Counted from the stretch's first letter, positions 1-9,164 are shown. The stretch: 64,000 nt of DNA from Actinoplanes sp. NBC_00393 (GCF_036053395.1 NZ_CP107942.1:6218501-6282500); one strand, 5' to 3'. Numbers and translations: made by a program. The notes: a model not told the origin generated them from the letters alone.

Positions 1-191
1 AAGCTGCTGGGCTCATCCGCGGGCGAGAGCGGCTGGGTCGTCTCGATGTCGCCGACGGGCACCGCCGGCCGCGGGCCGGCCTGCTCGTCGGAGCGGACCT
101 GTTCGCCGGGCGTCGCCTCGCCCGAGCCGGTCCGCGAGTTCTGGGTCGGTTGCACCGTGCCCTCCGCCCGAGGGGCGACGTCGCTGGCCAC
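1..191 (-). CDS. relA: Probable RelA/SpoT (p)ppGpp synthetase, N-terminal fragment
   Basis: The gene enters from its GTG start at 191 and runs off the left edge of the window, so only about 63 codons are visible. The start is preceded by a good GAGGAGG ribosome binding site. The visible residues (VASDVAPRAEGTVQ...) are a low-complexity, probably disordered leader and contain no catalytic motif. The call therefore rests on position: in actinobacteria relA regularly follows secD-secF-apt on the same strand, and the bifunctional RelA proteins of this group carry such a leader before the HD hydrolase domain. If correct, the enzyme makes and degrades the stringent-response alarmone. Alternative: any other gene placed after apt. 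Confidence 0.6.
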   Translation of the reverse strand, partial: MASDVAPRAEGTVQPTQNSRTGSGEATPGEQVRSDEQAGPRPAVPVGDIETTQPLSPADEPSS

Positions 192-338
192 CGGCCTCCT
201 CACGCCTTCGCCGGATTGGTGATTCGCACCAGGGATCGGTTCCTTGGAACGCCCATCGTACCCGCACCGCCTCACCGAATGTCCCGGCCGAACCTCCTAA
301 TAAGCAGGCCTGACCGGGCGAAGAACATCGAAGCTGGA

Positions 339-902
339 TCAAACGGTCAGCAGCGCGTGCACACTGCGAGGTCGCAGCCGGTCCCGGGCGTTCAGGAAGC
401 CCAGCTCCATCAGGACCGTGAACCCGGAAACCGTACCGCCGGCCTTCTCGACCAGGTCCAGCGTCGCCGCCGCGGTGCCGCCGGTGGCGAGCACGTCGTC
501 GACCACCAGGACCCGCTGCCCGGCTACGAACGCGCCCTCGTGCACCTCCAGGGTGGCCTGGCCGTACTCGAGGTCGTACGAGGCGGAGAAGGCGGGACGC
601 GGCAGCTTGCCGGCCTTGCGCACCGGGACCACCCCGACCCCGGTGGCGTACGCGATCGCGGCGGCCACCACGAACCCGCGGGCCTCCACGCCGGCCACCA
701 CGTCGAACGAGTCCGCCCCGTGGTGCGCGACGATCCCGTCGACGACCTTCCGGAAGGTCGGGCCGTCACCGAAGAGCGGCATCAGGTCCTTGAAGAGGAT
801 CCCCGGCTTCGGGAAATCCGGCACATCGACCGTGCCGCTCGCGACCAGGGCGGCCAGTTCCGGTCCGCTGTCCCCGGTCACCGTGTTGTTCTCGGTAGTC
901 AC
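339..902 (-). CDS. apt: Adenine phosphoribosyltransferase
   Basis: Salvage enzyme converting adenine and PRPP to AMP and pyrophosphate in the cytosol. The 187-aa product has the family N-terminus (DVPDFPKPGILFKD), the core GVEARGF and the PRPP-binding signature VLVVDDVLATGGTA near residue 130. The GTG start at 902 (VTTENN) is chosen because the 17 extra upstream codons look non-conserved and proline/arginine-rich; an upstream start at 953 stays open in the same frame. It lies between secF and probable relA on the same strand, an arrangement conserved across actinobacteria. A perfect hairpin sits between secF and apt, so apt may be partly uncoupled from the Sec genes. Confidence 0.93.
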   Translation of the reverse strand: MTTENNTVTGDSGPELAALVASGTVDVPDFPKPGILFKDLMPLFGDGPTFRKVVDGIVAHHGADSFDVVAGVEARGFVVAAAIAYATGVGVVPVRKAGKLPRPAFSASYDLEYGQATLEVHEGAFVAGQRVLVVDDVLATGGTAAATLDLVEKAGGTVSGFTVLMELGFLNARDRLRPRSVHALLTV

Positions 903-940
903 GGCGGACAGCCTAGTGCCGGGCCGACCCCGGGCATGCA

Positions 941-971
941 AACGGCCCGCCACCGAGGGTGGCGGGCCGTT
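941..971 (-). terminator. Perfect 14-bp hairpin between secF and apt
   Basis: Arms AACGGCCCGCCACC (941-954) and its exact complement (958-971) are separated by a 3-nt loop. It lies just past the secF stop and about 40 bp before the apt start, both on the minus strand. No T-tract follows in the minus direction, so it may be an intrinsic terminator of the U-less actinobacterial type, a processing stem, or an attenuator between secDF and apt. Confidence 0.6.
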
Positions 972-980
972 CGTGCTACG

Positions 981-2162
981 TCAGCGCCGCTTGCCGCTGG
1001 GCCGGTTGCCGGCCCCGCCACCCCGGTTCGAGGTGTTGCGCTTGGCCGTCGGCCGGGCGCCCGGGCGCGGCGTGCTGCTGCCGGCCAGGACCCCGACCTC
1101 GTCGGACTCGGTCGCGTTGGCCGGGCGGGTGCGCTCGGCACGCGGGGCCACGTCGCCGGAGCGCTGCGCCCGCCGGGCCAGCACCCGGGCGTTGTGCGCC
1201 TTGATCTTCGGCTCCTGGTCCTTCAGCGCGCTCAGCACCGGCGCGGCGAACACGATCGAGGAGATCACGCCGAAGCCCATGCCGACGAAGAGCACCAGGC
1301 CGAGGTCCTTCAGCGTGCCCGCCCCGAGGAAGCCGGCGCCGATGAAGAGCAGACCACCGACCGGCAGCAGCGCCACCAGACCGGTGTTCAGCGACCGCAT
1401 CAGGGTCTGGTTGACCGCCAGGTTGGTCGCCTCGGCATAGGTACGGGTACTGCCCGCCGTGATGCCGCGGGTGTTCTCCTGGACCTTGTCGAAGACGACG
1501 ACCACGTCGTACAGCGAGTAACCCAGGATCGTCAGGAAGCCGATCACCGTGGACGGGGTGACCTCGAAACCGACCAGCGAATACACACCGGCCGTCATCA
1601 ACAGGTCGAACATCAGCGAGGCGAGCGCCGCCACCGCCATCCGCCACTCGAACCGGACGATCAGGTAGGCGACCACCAGCACCAGGAAGATCACCAGACC
1701 GAGGATGGCCTTCTCGGTGACCGCGTCACCCCAGGCCGACGAGACCTGGTTGTCACTCACGTCGTCGGCGCTGACCCCGAGATCCTGGACCAGCGCGGCC
1801 TTGGCCTCCTCGGCCTCCGCCGCGGTGAGCGCCGAGGCGCGCACCTTGTAGCTGGCGCTGTCGCCGGTGCCGACCTGCTGCGCCGCGTGGACCTCGGCCT
1901 CCGGGTCCACCGAGGTGACGGCCCGCTCGACGGCCTGCTCGGCCTCCTCCTGGGTCAGGTCCCCCTCAGCGGTGGCGACCGGCACGGTGAACGAGGTGCC
2001 ACCGGCGAACTCGATGCCGAGCTCGAAGCCACGGATGATGAAGCTGCCGATCGAGACCGCGATCAGCGCGGCCGCGATGGTGAACCAGAGCTTGCGGCGA
2101 CCGACGATGTTGAGGTTCGCCTCGCCCTGGTACAGGCGGGTGGCAAGACCGGGACGGGCCAT
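981..2162 (-). CDS. secF: Protein translocase subunit SecF
   Basis: Membrane partner of SecD that uses the proton gradient to help pull secreted proteins through SecYEG. The 393-aa product has a short cytoplasmic N-terminus, a first membrane span (LWFTIAAALIAVSIGSFII), the family hallmark GIEFAGGTSF around residue 55, a periplasmic loop, and five further hydrophobic spans including GYSLYDVVVVFDK. The last 60 residues are basic and disordered (ARRAQRSGDVAPRAERTRP...), longer than in enterobacterial SecF. It starts 1 bp after the secD stop, so the two are translationally coupled. Confidence 0.96.
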   Translation of the reverse strand: MARPGLATRLYQGEANLNIVGRRKLWFTIAAALIAVSIGSFIIRGFELGIEFAGGTSFTVPVATAEGDLTQEEAEQAVERAVTSVDPEAEVHAAQQVGTGDSASYKVRASALTAAEAEEAKAALVQDLGVSADDVSDNQVSSAWGDAVTEKAILGLVIFLVLVVAYLIVRFEWRMAVAALASLMFDLLMTAGVYSLVGFEVTPSTVIGFLTILGYSLYDVVVVFDKVQENTRGITAGSTRTYAEATNLAVNQTLMRSLNTGLVALLPVGGLLFIGAGFLGAGTLKDLGLVLFVGMGFGVISSIVFAAPVLSALKDQEPKIKAHNARVLARRAQRSGDVAPRAERTRPANATESDEVGVLAGSSTPRPGARPTAKRNTSNRGGGAGNRPSGKRR

Positions 2163-2163
2163 G

Positions 2164-4080
2164 TCAGGCCTCCTTCACGCGCGAGGAGGTGGGCTCCTCG
2201 GACTGGGTGCGCAGGACACGGCCCAGGCCGCTGACCCGCGGCGACATGAACGCCTTGGTGTTGGCGAACATCGTCATGATCGGGTGACGGAAGAGGAAGA
2301 CCACCAGCAGGTCGAGCACCACCGAGAGGCCCATCGCGAACGCGAAGCCCTGCACCGCGCCGATCGAGACGACGTACAGCACCACCGCACAGAGAATGGT
2401 GATCATGTTGGCCGAGATGATCGTCCGCCGGGCCCGCTGCCAGGCTCGTGGCACCGCGGAGCGTGGCGTCCGGCCCTCGTGGATCTCGTCCTTCAACCTC
2501 TCGAAGTAGATGACGAACGAGTCGGCGGCGACACCGAGCGACACGATGAAACCGGCGATACCGGCCAGGGTCAGAGTGAAGCCCATCGTCCGGCCGAGGA
2601 ACACCAGCGCGCCGAAGGTGAGCAGCGCGGAGAGCCCCAGGCTCAGGAAGATCACCGTGCCGAGCAGGCGGTAGTAGAAGAACGAGTAGATCGCCACCAG
2701 CGCGAGACCGATCGCGGCGGCGAGCAGACCCGCCTCGAGCTGCTGGATACCGAGGGTGGCGGAGACCGTCTCCATCGGGCCGGCCTCGAAGTTGACCGGG
2801 ATCGCGCCGAACTTCAGCTTGTCGGCGAGCTCCTTGGCGGTGGCCGCGTTGAAGTCACCGGTGATCTGCGACTGGCCGCTCAGCACGCCCTGGATCTCCG
2901 GCGCGGAGATGACCTCCTTGTCCAGGACCACCGCGACGGCGCAGTGCTGGCTCGCGCCGATCTGGGTCGCCGCCGTGTAGCAGGGGTCGGCGCTGGTCGC
3001 GTTGAACGCCTTGCGGGTGAGCTCGGTCCACTTGCTCTGGCCGGCGCTCTTGAAGTCCAGCGAGACGACCCACTGGCCGGTGGTCTGGTCCAGCTGCGGG
3101 GTCGCGTCGGCGATGTCGTCACCGATCACCTCGGCCTTGTCCAACAGCACCTTGGCGCCCGAGTAGCACGCCACGACCTCGGCGTTCGGGTCGTCGATCG
3201 CGCCGTTGGGCCGCTGGTTGAGCTGGTCACAGCTGATCGTCGGAACGTTGTACTGCATCTTCGCCGGCAGCACGTTGACCTCGGCGCCGCTGAGCGTGGA
3301 GAACTCCTTGAACGGCAGCCCGGCCTTCGTGTCGGTGGACAGGTCCACCGGGGCGGTCAGCTTCTCGGCCGCGGTCCAGGCCTTCGCGCCGATCTTCTTC
3401 TCGACGTCGGCGAGCAGCTTCTTGTTGTCCGCGCTCAGCGGAGCCGGAGCCGCAGCGGGCTCCGACGGGGCAGCGGCCGGCGCGGACGCGGCGGGCGACG
3501 GCTCGCCGCTCGGCGCCGGGGCGCCACCACCCTGGCCGCCGGTGGAGGCGGACGGCTTCGCGGTGGCCGCGGGGGCCGCGCCGCTGGCCGACGGGGCCGC
3601 CGCCGGCGCGGACGCGGACGGAGCCGCGCCGCTGGCGCTCGGCGTCGGAGCCGGCGGGTTCACCGCGGTCGCGGCGACGTCCCCGGTCACGCCGGTGAGC
3701 AGCCGGAACCGCATGTTCGCGGCCTGCGACAGGTCCTTGAGCTGGTCCTCGGCCTCACCGGCGAGCGAGACGACGATGGTGTTGTTGCCCTGGATCACGA
3801 CCTCGGCCTCGGACACACCGAGAGCGTTGACCCGGCTCTCGATGATCTCCTGCGCGGTCTTCATCGCCTCCTGGGTCGGCACCCCGCCCTGCTGGGAGGC
3901 GATGTACGTGGCCTGCGTGCCACCGACCAGGTCGAGGCCCAGCTTCGGCTCCAGACGGTCGGTGAAGCTGCCCTTGGCCCCGCCGGCGAAGAAGACGGCA
4001 AGATACAGGACGACGAAGACCAGACCGAGCACGGCGAGTTGCCGTCCAGGATGCATCTGTCCCTGTGGTGGTCGTGCCAC
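2164..4080 (-). CDS. secD: Protein translocase subunit SecD
   Basis: Large membrane subunit of the SecDF accessory complex. After a first span (LAVLGLVFVVLYLAVFFAGG) come KLGLDLVGGTQATYI, the periplasmic head, and five C-terminal spans with VSLGVAADSFVIYFERLKDE. The GTG at 4080 (VARPPQGQM) is preferred because GGGAG lies 10 nt upstream; an in-frame ATG exists at 4128 and another at 4056. Between roughly residues 140 and 230 the periplasmic part carries a long Ala/Pro/Ser insertion, absent from E. coli SecD but seen in several actinobacteria. About 640 aa fits the family. Coupled to secF downstream. Confidence 0.95.
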   Translation of the reverse strand: MARPPQGQMHPGRQLAVLGLVFVVLYLAVFFAGGAKGSFTDRLEPKLGLDLVGGTQATYIASQQGGVPTQEAMKTAQEIIESRVNALGVSEAEVVIQGNNTIVVSLAGEAEDQLKDLSQAANMRFRLLTGVTGDVAATAVNPPAPTPSASGAAPSASAPAAAPSASGAAPAATAKPSASTGGQGGGAPAPSGEPSPAASAPAAAPSEPAAAPAPLSADNKKLLADVEKKIGAKAWTAAEKLTAPVDLSTDTKAGLPFKEFSTLSGAEVNVLPAKMQYNVPTISCDQLNQRPNGAIDDPNAEVVACYSGAKVLLDKAEVIGDDIADATPQLDQTTGQWVVSLDFKSAGQSKWTELTRKAFNATSADPCYTAATQIGASQHCAVAVVLDKEVISAPEIQGVLSGQSQITGDFNAATAKELADKLKFGAIPVNFEAGPMETVSATLGIQQLEAGLLAAAIGLALVAIYSFFYYRLLGTVIFLSLGLSALLTFGALVFLGRTMGFTLTLAGIAGFIVSLGVAADSFVIYFERLKDEIHEGRTPRSAVPRAWQRARRTIISANMITILCAVVLYVVSIGAVQGFAFAMGLSVVLDLLVVFLFRHPIMTMFANTKAFMSPRVSGLGRVLRTQSEEPTSSRVKEA

Positions 4081-4215
4081 GGCGTTAGGTCTCCCTGTGC
4101 GTTCCGGCCGCGCGGCCGCGCGGCGCATTCTCCGTAGCCACCGTCGACGGTCGTACGGCGGCCTGACAGACCGACCCGCCGTGATGCCGCGGGCCGGTCC
4201 GGGGGGCGATTCGGT

Positions 4216-4596
4216 TCAGTCCTGCTTGTTCACGCGGTTCTCGACGACCGGGCTCTCCGGCTCCTCAACGACCGGCTCGACCTCGTCGGGCTCCGGAACG
4301 ACATCGGTGGCCTTGCTGATCACGCGGGCGATCGCCGGGCGGGCGAACCGCACCTGGACGTCGGGCGCGACCTCAAGGACCACGACATCGGCCTCGGCCA
4401 CTACAACAGTGCCGTGCAAACCGCCGATCGTGACGATTTCGTCGCCCGGTCCGAGCGTGTTCTGCATCTCCTGGGCCTCGCGGCGCCGCTTCTGCTGGGG
4501 GCGAATCATGACGAAATACATGAAGCCGAAGAGCAGGACGAGGATCAGCAGGAAGGAGAAATTGCCGCCGCTCGCTTGTTCAGCTGCCTGGACCAC
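4216..4596 (-). CDS. yajC: Preprotein translocase subunit YajC
   Basis: Small single-span membrane protein of the SecDF-YajC complex. The 126-aa product has one N-terminal span (FLLILVLLFGFMYFVMI) followed at once by the family signature RPQQKRRREAQEMQ and the DEIVTIGGLHGTV core. The acidic C-terminal tail is variable in the family. The GTG start at 4596 is preceded by GGAAGG 8 nt upstream. It lies upstream of secD on the same strand with a 135-bp gap. Confidence 0.95.
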   Translation of the reverse strand: MVQAAEQASGGNFSFLLILVLLFGFMYFVMIRPQQKRRREAQEMQNTLGPGDEIVTIGGLHGTVVVAEADVVVLEVAPDVQVRFARPAIARVISKATDVVPEPDEVEPVVEEPESPVVENRVNKQD

Positions 4597-4742
4597 GAAG
4601 AAAGCCTTCCGTAAGCCGCCGGCGCGACGATGGGCGGGCGCCGGGGCGATATGCAGATTCCGGTTGGAACGGCGGCGAGTCTAATCGGTCAACCTTGAGA
4701 TAACGAATGCGGCACACGTCACGTTCGCATCACGAGCGATAT

Positions 4743-5789
4743 TCACGCGTCTCGGGCGAACAGGTCACCCTGGAAAACGCCCGGTCGGCCGTCCGTCGGC
4801 GGCGTTTTGCCCAAATGCGCCCAACCCGCCTCGGTGGCGACCCGGCCCCGGGGTGTCCGCGCCAGCAGACCTGCCCGGACCAGGAACGGCTCGCACACCT
4901 CCTCGACCGTGTCGGACTGCTCCCCCACGGCCACGGCCAGCGTCGACAGACCGACCGGGCCGCCCTTGAACGACTCGATCAGGGCCCGCAGCACGGCCCG
5001 GTCCAGCCGGTCCAGGCCGAGCGCATCGACGTCGTACACCTGCAGCGCGGCCCGGGCCACCTCCTCGGTGACCACACCGTCCGCGCGTACCTCGGCGAAG
5101 TCACGCACCCGGCGCAACAACCGGTTGGCGATCCGCGGCGTGCCGCGGGAGCGGCCGGCGATCTCCGCCGCGCCCTCCGGGGTGATCGGCACCCCCAGGA
5201 TCCGCGCCGAGCGGTGCAGCAGCGCGTCCAGGTCCGCCGGGGAGTAGAAGTCCAGGTGGGCGACGAACCCGAACCGGTCCCGCATCGGCCCGGACAGCAG
5301 ACCGGCCCGGGTGGTGGCGCCGACCAGCGTGAACGGCTCCACGTCCAGCGGGATCGCGGTGGCGCCCGGGCCCTTGCCGACCACCACGTCGACCCGGAAG
5401 TCCTCCATCGCGCTGTAGAGCAGCTCCTCGGCCGGCTTCGCGATGCGGTGGATCTCGTCGATGAACAGCACGTCACCCGGACCCAGGCCGGTCAGGATCG
5501 CGGCCAGATCCCCGGACCGCTCGATCACCGGGCCGCTGGTGGTCCGGATCCCGGTGCCGAGCTCCGCCGCGACGATGTTGGCCAGCGTCGTCTTGCCCAG
5601 GCCGGGCGGGCCGGAGAGCAGGATGTGATCGGGCGGGGTGCCCCGGCCCAGAGACGCCTTGAGCAGCAGTTCCAGCTGGTCACGGACCCGGTGCTGAGCG
5701 ATGAAGTCGGCCAGCCGGCGGGGGCGGACACTGGCCTCGGCGTCCAGCTCCTCGTCACCGGCGAACGGCGAGACCAATTCCTCGCTCAT
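4743..5789 (-). CDS. ruvB: Holliday junction branch-migration ATPase RuvB
   Basis: AAA+ motor that drives branch migration of Holliday junctions together with RuvA. The 348-aa product has the RuvB N-terminal block [11 protein letters not shown], Walker [10 protein letters not shown] (residues 60-68), Walker B FIDEIHR (about 109-115), sensor GATTRAG and a C-terminal winged helix ending PTDGRPGVF. Its ATG overlaps the ruvA stop by 4 bp (ATGA), making ruvC-ruvA-ruvB one translationally coupled operon. Confidence 0.97.
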   Translation of the reverse strand: MSEELVSPFAGDEELDAEASVRPRRLADFIAQHRVRDQLELLLKASLGRGTPPDHILLSGPPGLGKTTLANIVAAELGTGIRTTSGPVIERSGDLAAILTGLGPGDVLFIDEIHRIAKPAEELLYSAMEDFRVDVVVGKGPGATAIPLDVEPFTLVGATTRAGLLSGPMRDRFGFVAHLDFYSPADLDALLHRSARILGVPITPEGAAEIAGRSRGTPRIANRLLRRVRDFAEVRADGVVTEEVARAALQVYDVDALGLDRLDRAVLRALIESFKGGPVGLSTLAVAVGEQSDTVEEVCEPFLVRAGLLARTPRGRVATEAGWAHLGKTPPTDGRPGVFQGDLFARDA

Positions 5790-6388
5790 CGGGTCTTGCC
5801 CAGCAGCCGGATCGCCTGGCGCAGCAGCACCGGAACCGGGGGCGCCTCACCGTCGATCGTCTCGCCGATCGCGGCGACCGCCTGATCGGCCTGCGCGGCG
5901 CTCCAGCCGAGCGCCAGCACGCCCTGCCGGACCTGCTCCTGCCAGGCGCCGTTGAGCACCCCGCCGGTGCCACCCGGACCGATCGCGACCGGCCCGATCT
6001 TGTCCTTGAGCTCGACGATCATCTTCTCGGCGCCGCGCTTGCCGATCCCGGGCACCTTCGTCAGGGCAGCCAGGTCACCGCCGCCGATCGCACGGCGTAC
6101 CGCATCGGGGTGGTGAACCGCGAGCACTGCCTGCGCGATCCTCGGGCCCACCCCGTTGGCCGTCAGGAGCAGCTCGAAGAGCTGCCGTTCGTCGTCGTCG
6201 GCGAAACCGTAGAGGGTGAGCGAGTCCTCCCGCACGATCAGCGTGGTGGCGAGCCGGGCCTCGGCGCCGGTGCGCAGCCCGGCCAGGGTGTTCGGCGCGC
6301 AGAACAGCCGCATGCCGACGCCGCCGACCTCGACCACGGCACTGTCCGGAAGGATCGCGGTGACCACACCGCGCACACTGGCGATCAT
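5786..6388 (-). CDS. ruvA: Holliday junction DNA-binding subunit RuvA
   Basis: Tetrameric junction-binding protein that loads RuvB. The ATG at 6388 gives [13 protein letters not shown], the standard RuvA start; upstream in-frame codons belong to the end of ruvC in another frame. The 200-aa product has the OB domain, the tandem helix-hairpin-helix segment ([12 protein letters not shown] and [19 protein letters not shown]) and a C-terminal RuvB-binding domain ([15 protein letters not shown]). It overlaps ruvC upstream and ruvB downstream by 4 bp each. Confidence 0.97.
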   Translation of the reverse strand: MIASVRGVVTAILPDSAVVEVGGVGMRLFCAPNTLAGLRTGAEARLATTLIVREDSLTLYGFADDDERQLFELLLTANGVGPRIAQAVLAVHHPDAVRRAIGGGDLAALTKVPGIGKRGAEKMIVELKDKIGPVAIGPGGTGGVLNGAWQEQVRQGVLALGWSAAQADQAVAAIGETIDGEAPPVPVLLRQAIRLLGKTR

Positions 6389-6912
6389 CGACTGCTCCTG
6401 CGGGCGGCCGCGAGCGCCGCGGCCTGGATCTTCGCGCGGGTGCCCCCGCGCCAAATGTGGCAGATGGCGATGGCGAGGGCGTCCGCCGCGTCGGCCGGTT
6501 TCGGCGGCGCGTCCAGGCTCAGCAGCCGGGTGACCATGGCGGTGACCTGCGCCTTGTCGGCGGTGCCCGACCCGGTCACGGCCGCCTTGACCTCACTCGG
6601 GGTGTACGTCTGCACCGGCAGCCCGGCCCGCGAGCCGGCCAGGATCGCGACCGCGCTGGCCTGCGCCGTGCCCATCACGGTCTGCGTGTTGTGCTGCGAG
6701 AACACCCGCTCCACGGCCACGCTCTCCGGCTTGTGCAGGGCGACCAGCTCGCTCAGCGAACGGTCCAGATGCAGCAGGCGGTGTGCGATGTCCTCGTCCG
6801 GCTCGCTGCGGACCACGTAGTACGCGACCAGCTTGCCCGGCCGTCCCGGCATCCCGTCGACGACGCCCACGCCGCACCGGGTCAGCCCCGGGTCGATGCC
6901 GAGCACGCGCAC
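6385..6912 (-). CDS. ruvC: Holliday junction resolvase RuvC
   Basis: Endonuclease that nicks Holliday junctions symmetrically. The 175-aa product begins [16 protein letters not shown]; acidic catalytic residues are visible as D7 in GIDPG, E in VAVERVF, and the pair in [15 protein letters not shown]. The start is one of two adjacent GTG codons (6915 or 6912); 6912 has the better spacing to GAGGGGAGG and matches the family start. It is first in the ruvCAB operon, divergent from the gene at 7011, with a LexA-like box 15 bp upstream. Confidence 0.96.
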   Translation of the reverse strand: MRVLGIDPGLTRCGVGVVDGMPGRPGKLVAYYVVRSEPDEDIAHRLLHLDRSLSELVALHKPESVAVERVFSQHNTQTVMGTAQASAVAILAGSRAGLPVQTYTPSEVKAAVTGSGTADKAQVTAMVTRLLSLDAPPKPADAADALAIAICHIWRGGTRAKIQAAALAAARRSSR

Positions 6913-6926
6913 CACGGCCTCCCCTC

Positions 6927-6942
6927 GCGTACGTGTGTTCGA
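6927..6942 (-). promoter_or_regulatory. LexA (SOS) box candidate of the ruvCAB operon
   Basis: On the minus strand the site reads TCGAACACACGTACGC. The mycobacterial/actinobacterial LexA consensus is TCGAAC-N4-GTTCGA; the left half matches fully and the right half 4 of 6. A TAGGGT element (6949-6944) just upstream could be the -10 hexamer. SOS control of ruvCAB is established in many bacteria, which supports the call. Confidence 0.6.
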
Positions 6943-7010
6943 CACCCTAATACGGCCACCACTTGCGCCCGCCGCCGACACGCCTCGACGATGGGGTCCG
7001 GGAGGTAGCC

Positions 7011-7547
7011 ATGCACCTCATCCCACCGATGGACGACGAGCCGCCACCGGAGTACGTCGCCTTCGTCGCGGTCCGCCAGCGCGAGCTGCGCGGCGAGGCC
7101 GCACGCCTGGTCGGCGGCGATCCGAGCGCCGACGAGATCTACCTGAACCTGCTCACCGACGTGGCCGGGCACTGGCGCCGGCTGCGCTGGTGGGGCCGGC
7201 TCACCCGGTCCGACGCGGCCGGCGCCTACCTGCGGCGGCGCCTTCTCGCCCGCACGAAGCAGTGGCGCGAGGATCAGGTCTACGAGGTCGAGGTGCGCGT
7301 GTTGCGGCCGCAGACCGCGGTGGTCCCGCTGGTCACCTCGGGCGGCAGCATCGCACTGCGCAAGGCCGCAGTCCTTCCCGGTACGGCCAGAGCTTCCCTG
7401 GACGCCCTGGCCGACGCGGAGATCGCGTGGGTGCACGCGTGGCGGCGCAGCCAGTGGCGGCTGGTGGGGCTGCGGGTGCTGGCCGGCGTCCTGCTGATCG
7501 GCGGCCTGCTGCAGTACTTCTCCTGGCTGGGCAGCGTCGGCGCCTAG
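7011..7547 (+). CDS. Membrane-anchored protein with sigma-region-2-like N-terminus
   Basis: Not assigned to a known family with certainty. The 178-aa product starts at an ATG preceded by GGGAGG. Residues 14-60 ([21 protein letters not shown]... and [11 protein letters not shown]) resemble region 2 of SigE-type ECF sigma factors (FVAARxxxLLRTAxLLxGD...), but no region 4 follows. Instead there is an arginine-rich middle and one C-terminal membrane span ([17 protein letters not shown], about 153-170), placing the rest in the cytoplasm if positive-inside holds. It may be a degenerate sigma-like or unrelated helical protein. The last codons are duplicated after the stop. Divergent from ruvC, convergent with yebC. 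Confidence 0.7.
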   Translation: MHLIPPMDDEPPPEYVAFVAVRQRELRGEAARLVGGDPSADEIYLNLLTDVAGHWRRLRWWGRLTRSDAAGAYLRRRLLARTKQWREDQVYEVEVRVLRPQTAVVPLVTSGGSIALRKAAVLPGTARASLDALADAEIAWVHAWRRSQWRLVGLRVLAGVLLIGGLLQYFSWLGSVGA

Positions 7548-7581
7548 GACTTCTCCTGGCTGGGCAGCGCCGGCGCCTGGG
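7516..7581 (+). repeat. 33-bp tandem duplication spanning the stop codon
   Basis: Copy 1 (7516-7548) covers the last codons and TAG stop of the preceding gene; copy 2 (7549-7581) follows directly. They differ at two positions, one of which turns the TAG into TGG. The unit length of 33 is a multiple of three, so the second copy stays in frame with the gene. Confidence 0.85.
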
Positions 7582-7602
7582 CTCGGCAGCGCCGCCGCCC
7601 GG

Positions 7603-7628
7603 GGGTTGGCGACCCTGGCCGCCAACCC
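7603..7628. terminator. Hairpin between convergent genes
   Basis: Arms GGGTTGGCG (7603-7611) and CGCCAACCC (7620-7628) with an 8-nt loop lie between the converging gene at 7011 and yebC, so they could end transcription from both sides. No clear T-tract. Confidence 0.55.
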
Positions 7629-7643
7629 TCCCGGTCGCGCCGG

Positions 7644-8396
7644 TCAGGCGTCGATCGCCGCCATGACCTCGTCGGAGATGTCAGCGTTGGAGTAGATGTT
7701 CTGCACGTCGTCGCAGTCCTCGAGGACGTCGATCAGCTTGAACACCTTGCGGGCCGCCTCTTCGTCGAGCGGCACGTTCATGGTCGGCACCAGCGAGGAC
7801 TCCGCCGAGTCGTAGTCGATGCCGGCGTTCTGCAGGGCGGTGCGGACCGCGACCAGGTCGGTCGGCTCGCTGACCACCTCGAACGAGTCACCCAGATCGT
7901 TGATCTCCTCGGCGCCGTCGTCGAGCACGGCGAGCATGACGTCGTCCTCGCTCAGCTCACCCTTCGGGACGATGATCACGCCCTTGCGGTTGAACAGGTA
8001 CGACACGCTGCCGGCGTCGGCGAACGTGCCGCCGTTACGGGTCAGCCGGGTCCGCACCTCGGTGGCCGCGCGGTTCCGGTTGTCGGTGAGGCACTCGATC
8101 AGGATGGCGACACCGTTCGGGCCGTAACCCTCGTACATGATCGTCTGCCAGTCGGCGCCGCCGGCCTCCAGGCCGGAGCCGCGCTTGACCGCGCGATCGA
8201 TGTTGTCGTTCGGAACCGACGACTTCTTCGCCTTCTGAATGGCGTCGTAGAGCGTGGGGTTGCCGGAGGGGTCACCACCGCCGGTCCGGGCCGCGACCTC
8301 GATGTTCTTGATCAGCTTCGCGAACATCTTGCCGCGCTTGGCGTCGATGACGGCCTTCTTGTGCTTGGTCGTCGCCCATTTGGAGTGGCCGGACAT
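7644..8396 (-). CDS. yebC: YebC/PmpR family regulatory protein
   Basis: Highly conserved cytosolic protein of the YebC/TACO1 family, annotated as a transcriptional regulator and in recent work linked to relief of ribosome stalling at proline runs. The 250-aa product has the invariant start [20 protein letters not shown], the [15 protein letters not shown] block and the [20 protein letters not shown] core. It follows pdxT by 15 bp on the same strand, as in mycobacteria, and probably shares its transcript. Confidence 0.95.
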   Translation of the reverse strand: MSGHSKWATTKHKKAVIDAKRGKMFAKLIKNIEVAARTGGGDPSGNPTLYDAIQKAKKSSVPNDNIDRAVKRGSGLEAGGADWQTIMYEGYGPNGVAILIECLTDNRNRAATEVRTRLTRNGGTFADAGSVSYLFNRKGVIIVPKGELSEDDVMLAVLDDGAEEINDLGDSFEVVSEPTDLVAVRTALQNAGIDYDSAESSLVPTMNVPLDEEAARKVFKLIDVLEDCDDVQNIYSNADISDEVMAAIDA

Positions 8397-8411
8397 GCGT
8401 AACCTCCGTGT

Positions 8412-9017
8412 CTACCGTGCGGGTGCGGCCTGGCGGACCATCTCGACGAAGTACCGATGGACGCGAAGGTCACCGGTTAGCTCCGGGTGGAAAGCCGTGG
8501 CAAGCAGGTTGCCCTGCCGAACGGCGACAATCCTACCGGCGGCGGCACCGTCGGTGACGCGGCCCAGCACCCGCACGTCGGGACCGACCTCCTCGACCCA
8601 CGGCGCCCGGATGAAGACGGCGTGGAACGGCTCGCCCTCGATGTCCTCGATCTCGACAGCGGCCTCGAACGAATCGACCTGCCGGCCGAACGCGTTGCGC
8701 CGCACCGTCATCTCGATGCCCTGGAACGACTCCTGGTCCGGCCGCCCGTCCAGCACGGTCGTGGCCAGCATGATCATGCCGGCGCAGGAGCCGTACACCG
8801 GCATGCCGTCGGCGATCCGCTTGCGGATCGGGTCGAGCAGGCCGAAGGTGACCGCCAGGTTGCTGATCGCGGTCGACTCGCCGCCCGGGATCACCAGAGC
8901 CTCGACGTCGGCGAGTTCCTCGGGCCGGCGGATCGGCCTCGCCAGCACATCCGACTCGGCCAGGGCAGCCAGGTGTTCGCGCACGTCGCCCTGCAGGGCC
9001 AGCACTCCGATGTTCAC
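8412..9017 (-). CDS. pdxT: Pyridoxal 5'-phosphate synthase glutaminase subunit PdxT
   Basis: Glutaminase that supplies ammonia to PdxS for de novo PLP synthesis. The 201-aa product begins [15 protein letters not shown] and shows the class I amidotransferase triad: C78 in VYGSCAGMI and the His/Glu of [10 protein letters not shown] near residue 182. GTG at 9017 is chosen to match the family start; the open frame extends 6 codons further to 9035. Its synthase partner pdxS is nearby but on the opposite strand with fliQ between, unlike the usual adjacent pdxST pair. Confidence 0.96.
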   Translation of the reverse strand: MNIGVLALQGDVREHLAALAESDVLARPIRRPEELADVEALVIPGGESTAISNLAVTFGLLDPIRKRIADGMPVYGSCAGMIMLATTVLDGRPDQESFQGIEMTVRRNAFGRQVDSFEAAVEIEDIEGEPFHAVFIRAPWVEEVGPDVRVLGRVTDGAAAGRIVAVRQGNLLATAFHPELTGDLRVHRYFVEMVRQAAPAR

Positions 9018-9164
9018 GTCACCCACTCTAGGCACGCGGTCTTCCCGCCTGTTGCGCGGCAGCCGCGGGGGCCACTTGAGAAGTCCGGCGGCGCGAACCC
9101 AACGGCAACCGAGCGGCGACCGGTCTGCACTCCGGGGGCCCCGGAACGGCCCGAACTGATGGGC

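Noticed and set aside
150..4137. Very long plus-strand open frames over secF/secD (694 and 756 aa)
   Set aside because: Antisense shadows; translations are Arg/His/Gly-rich and the opposite strand carries clear Sec proteins.
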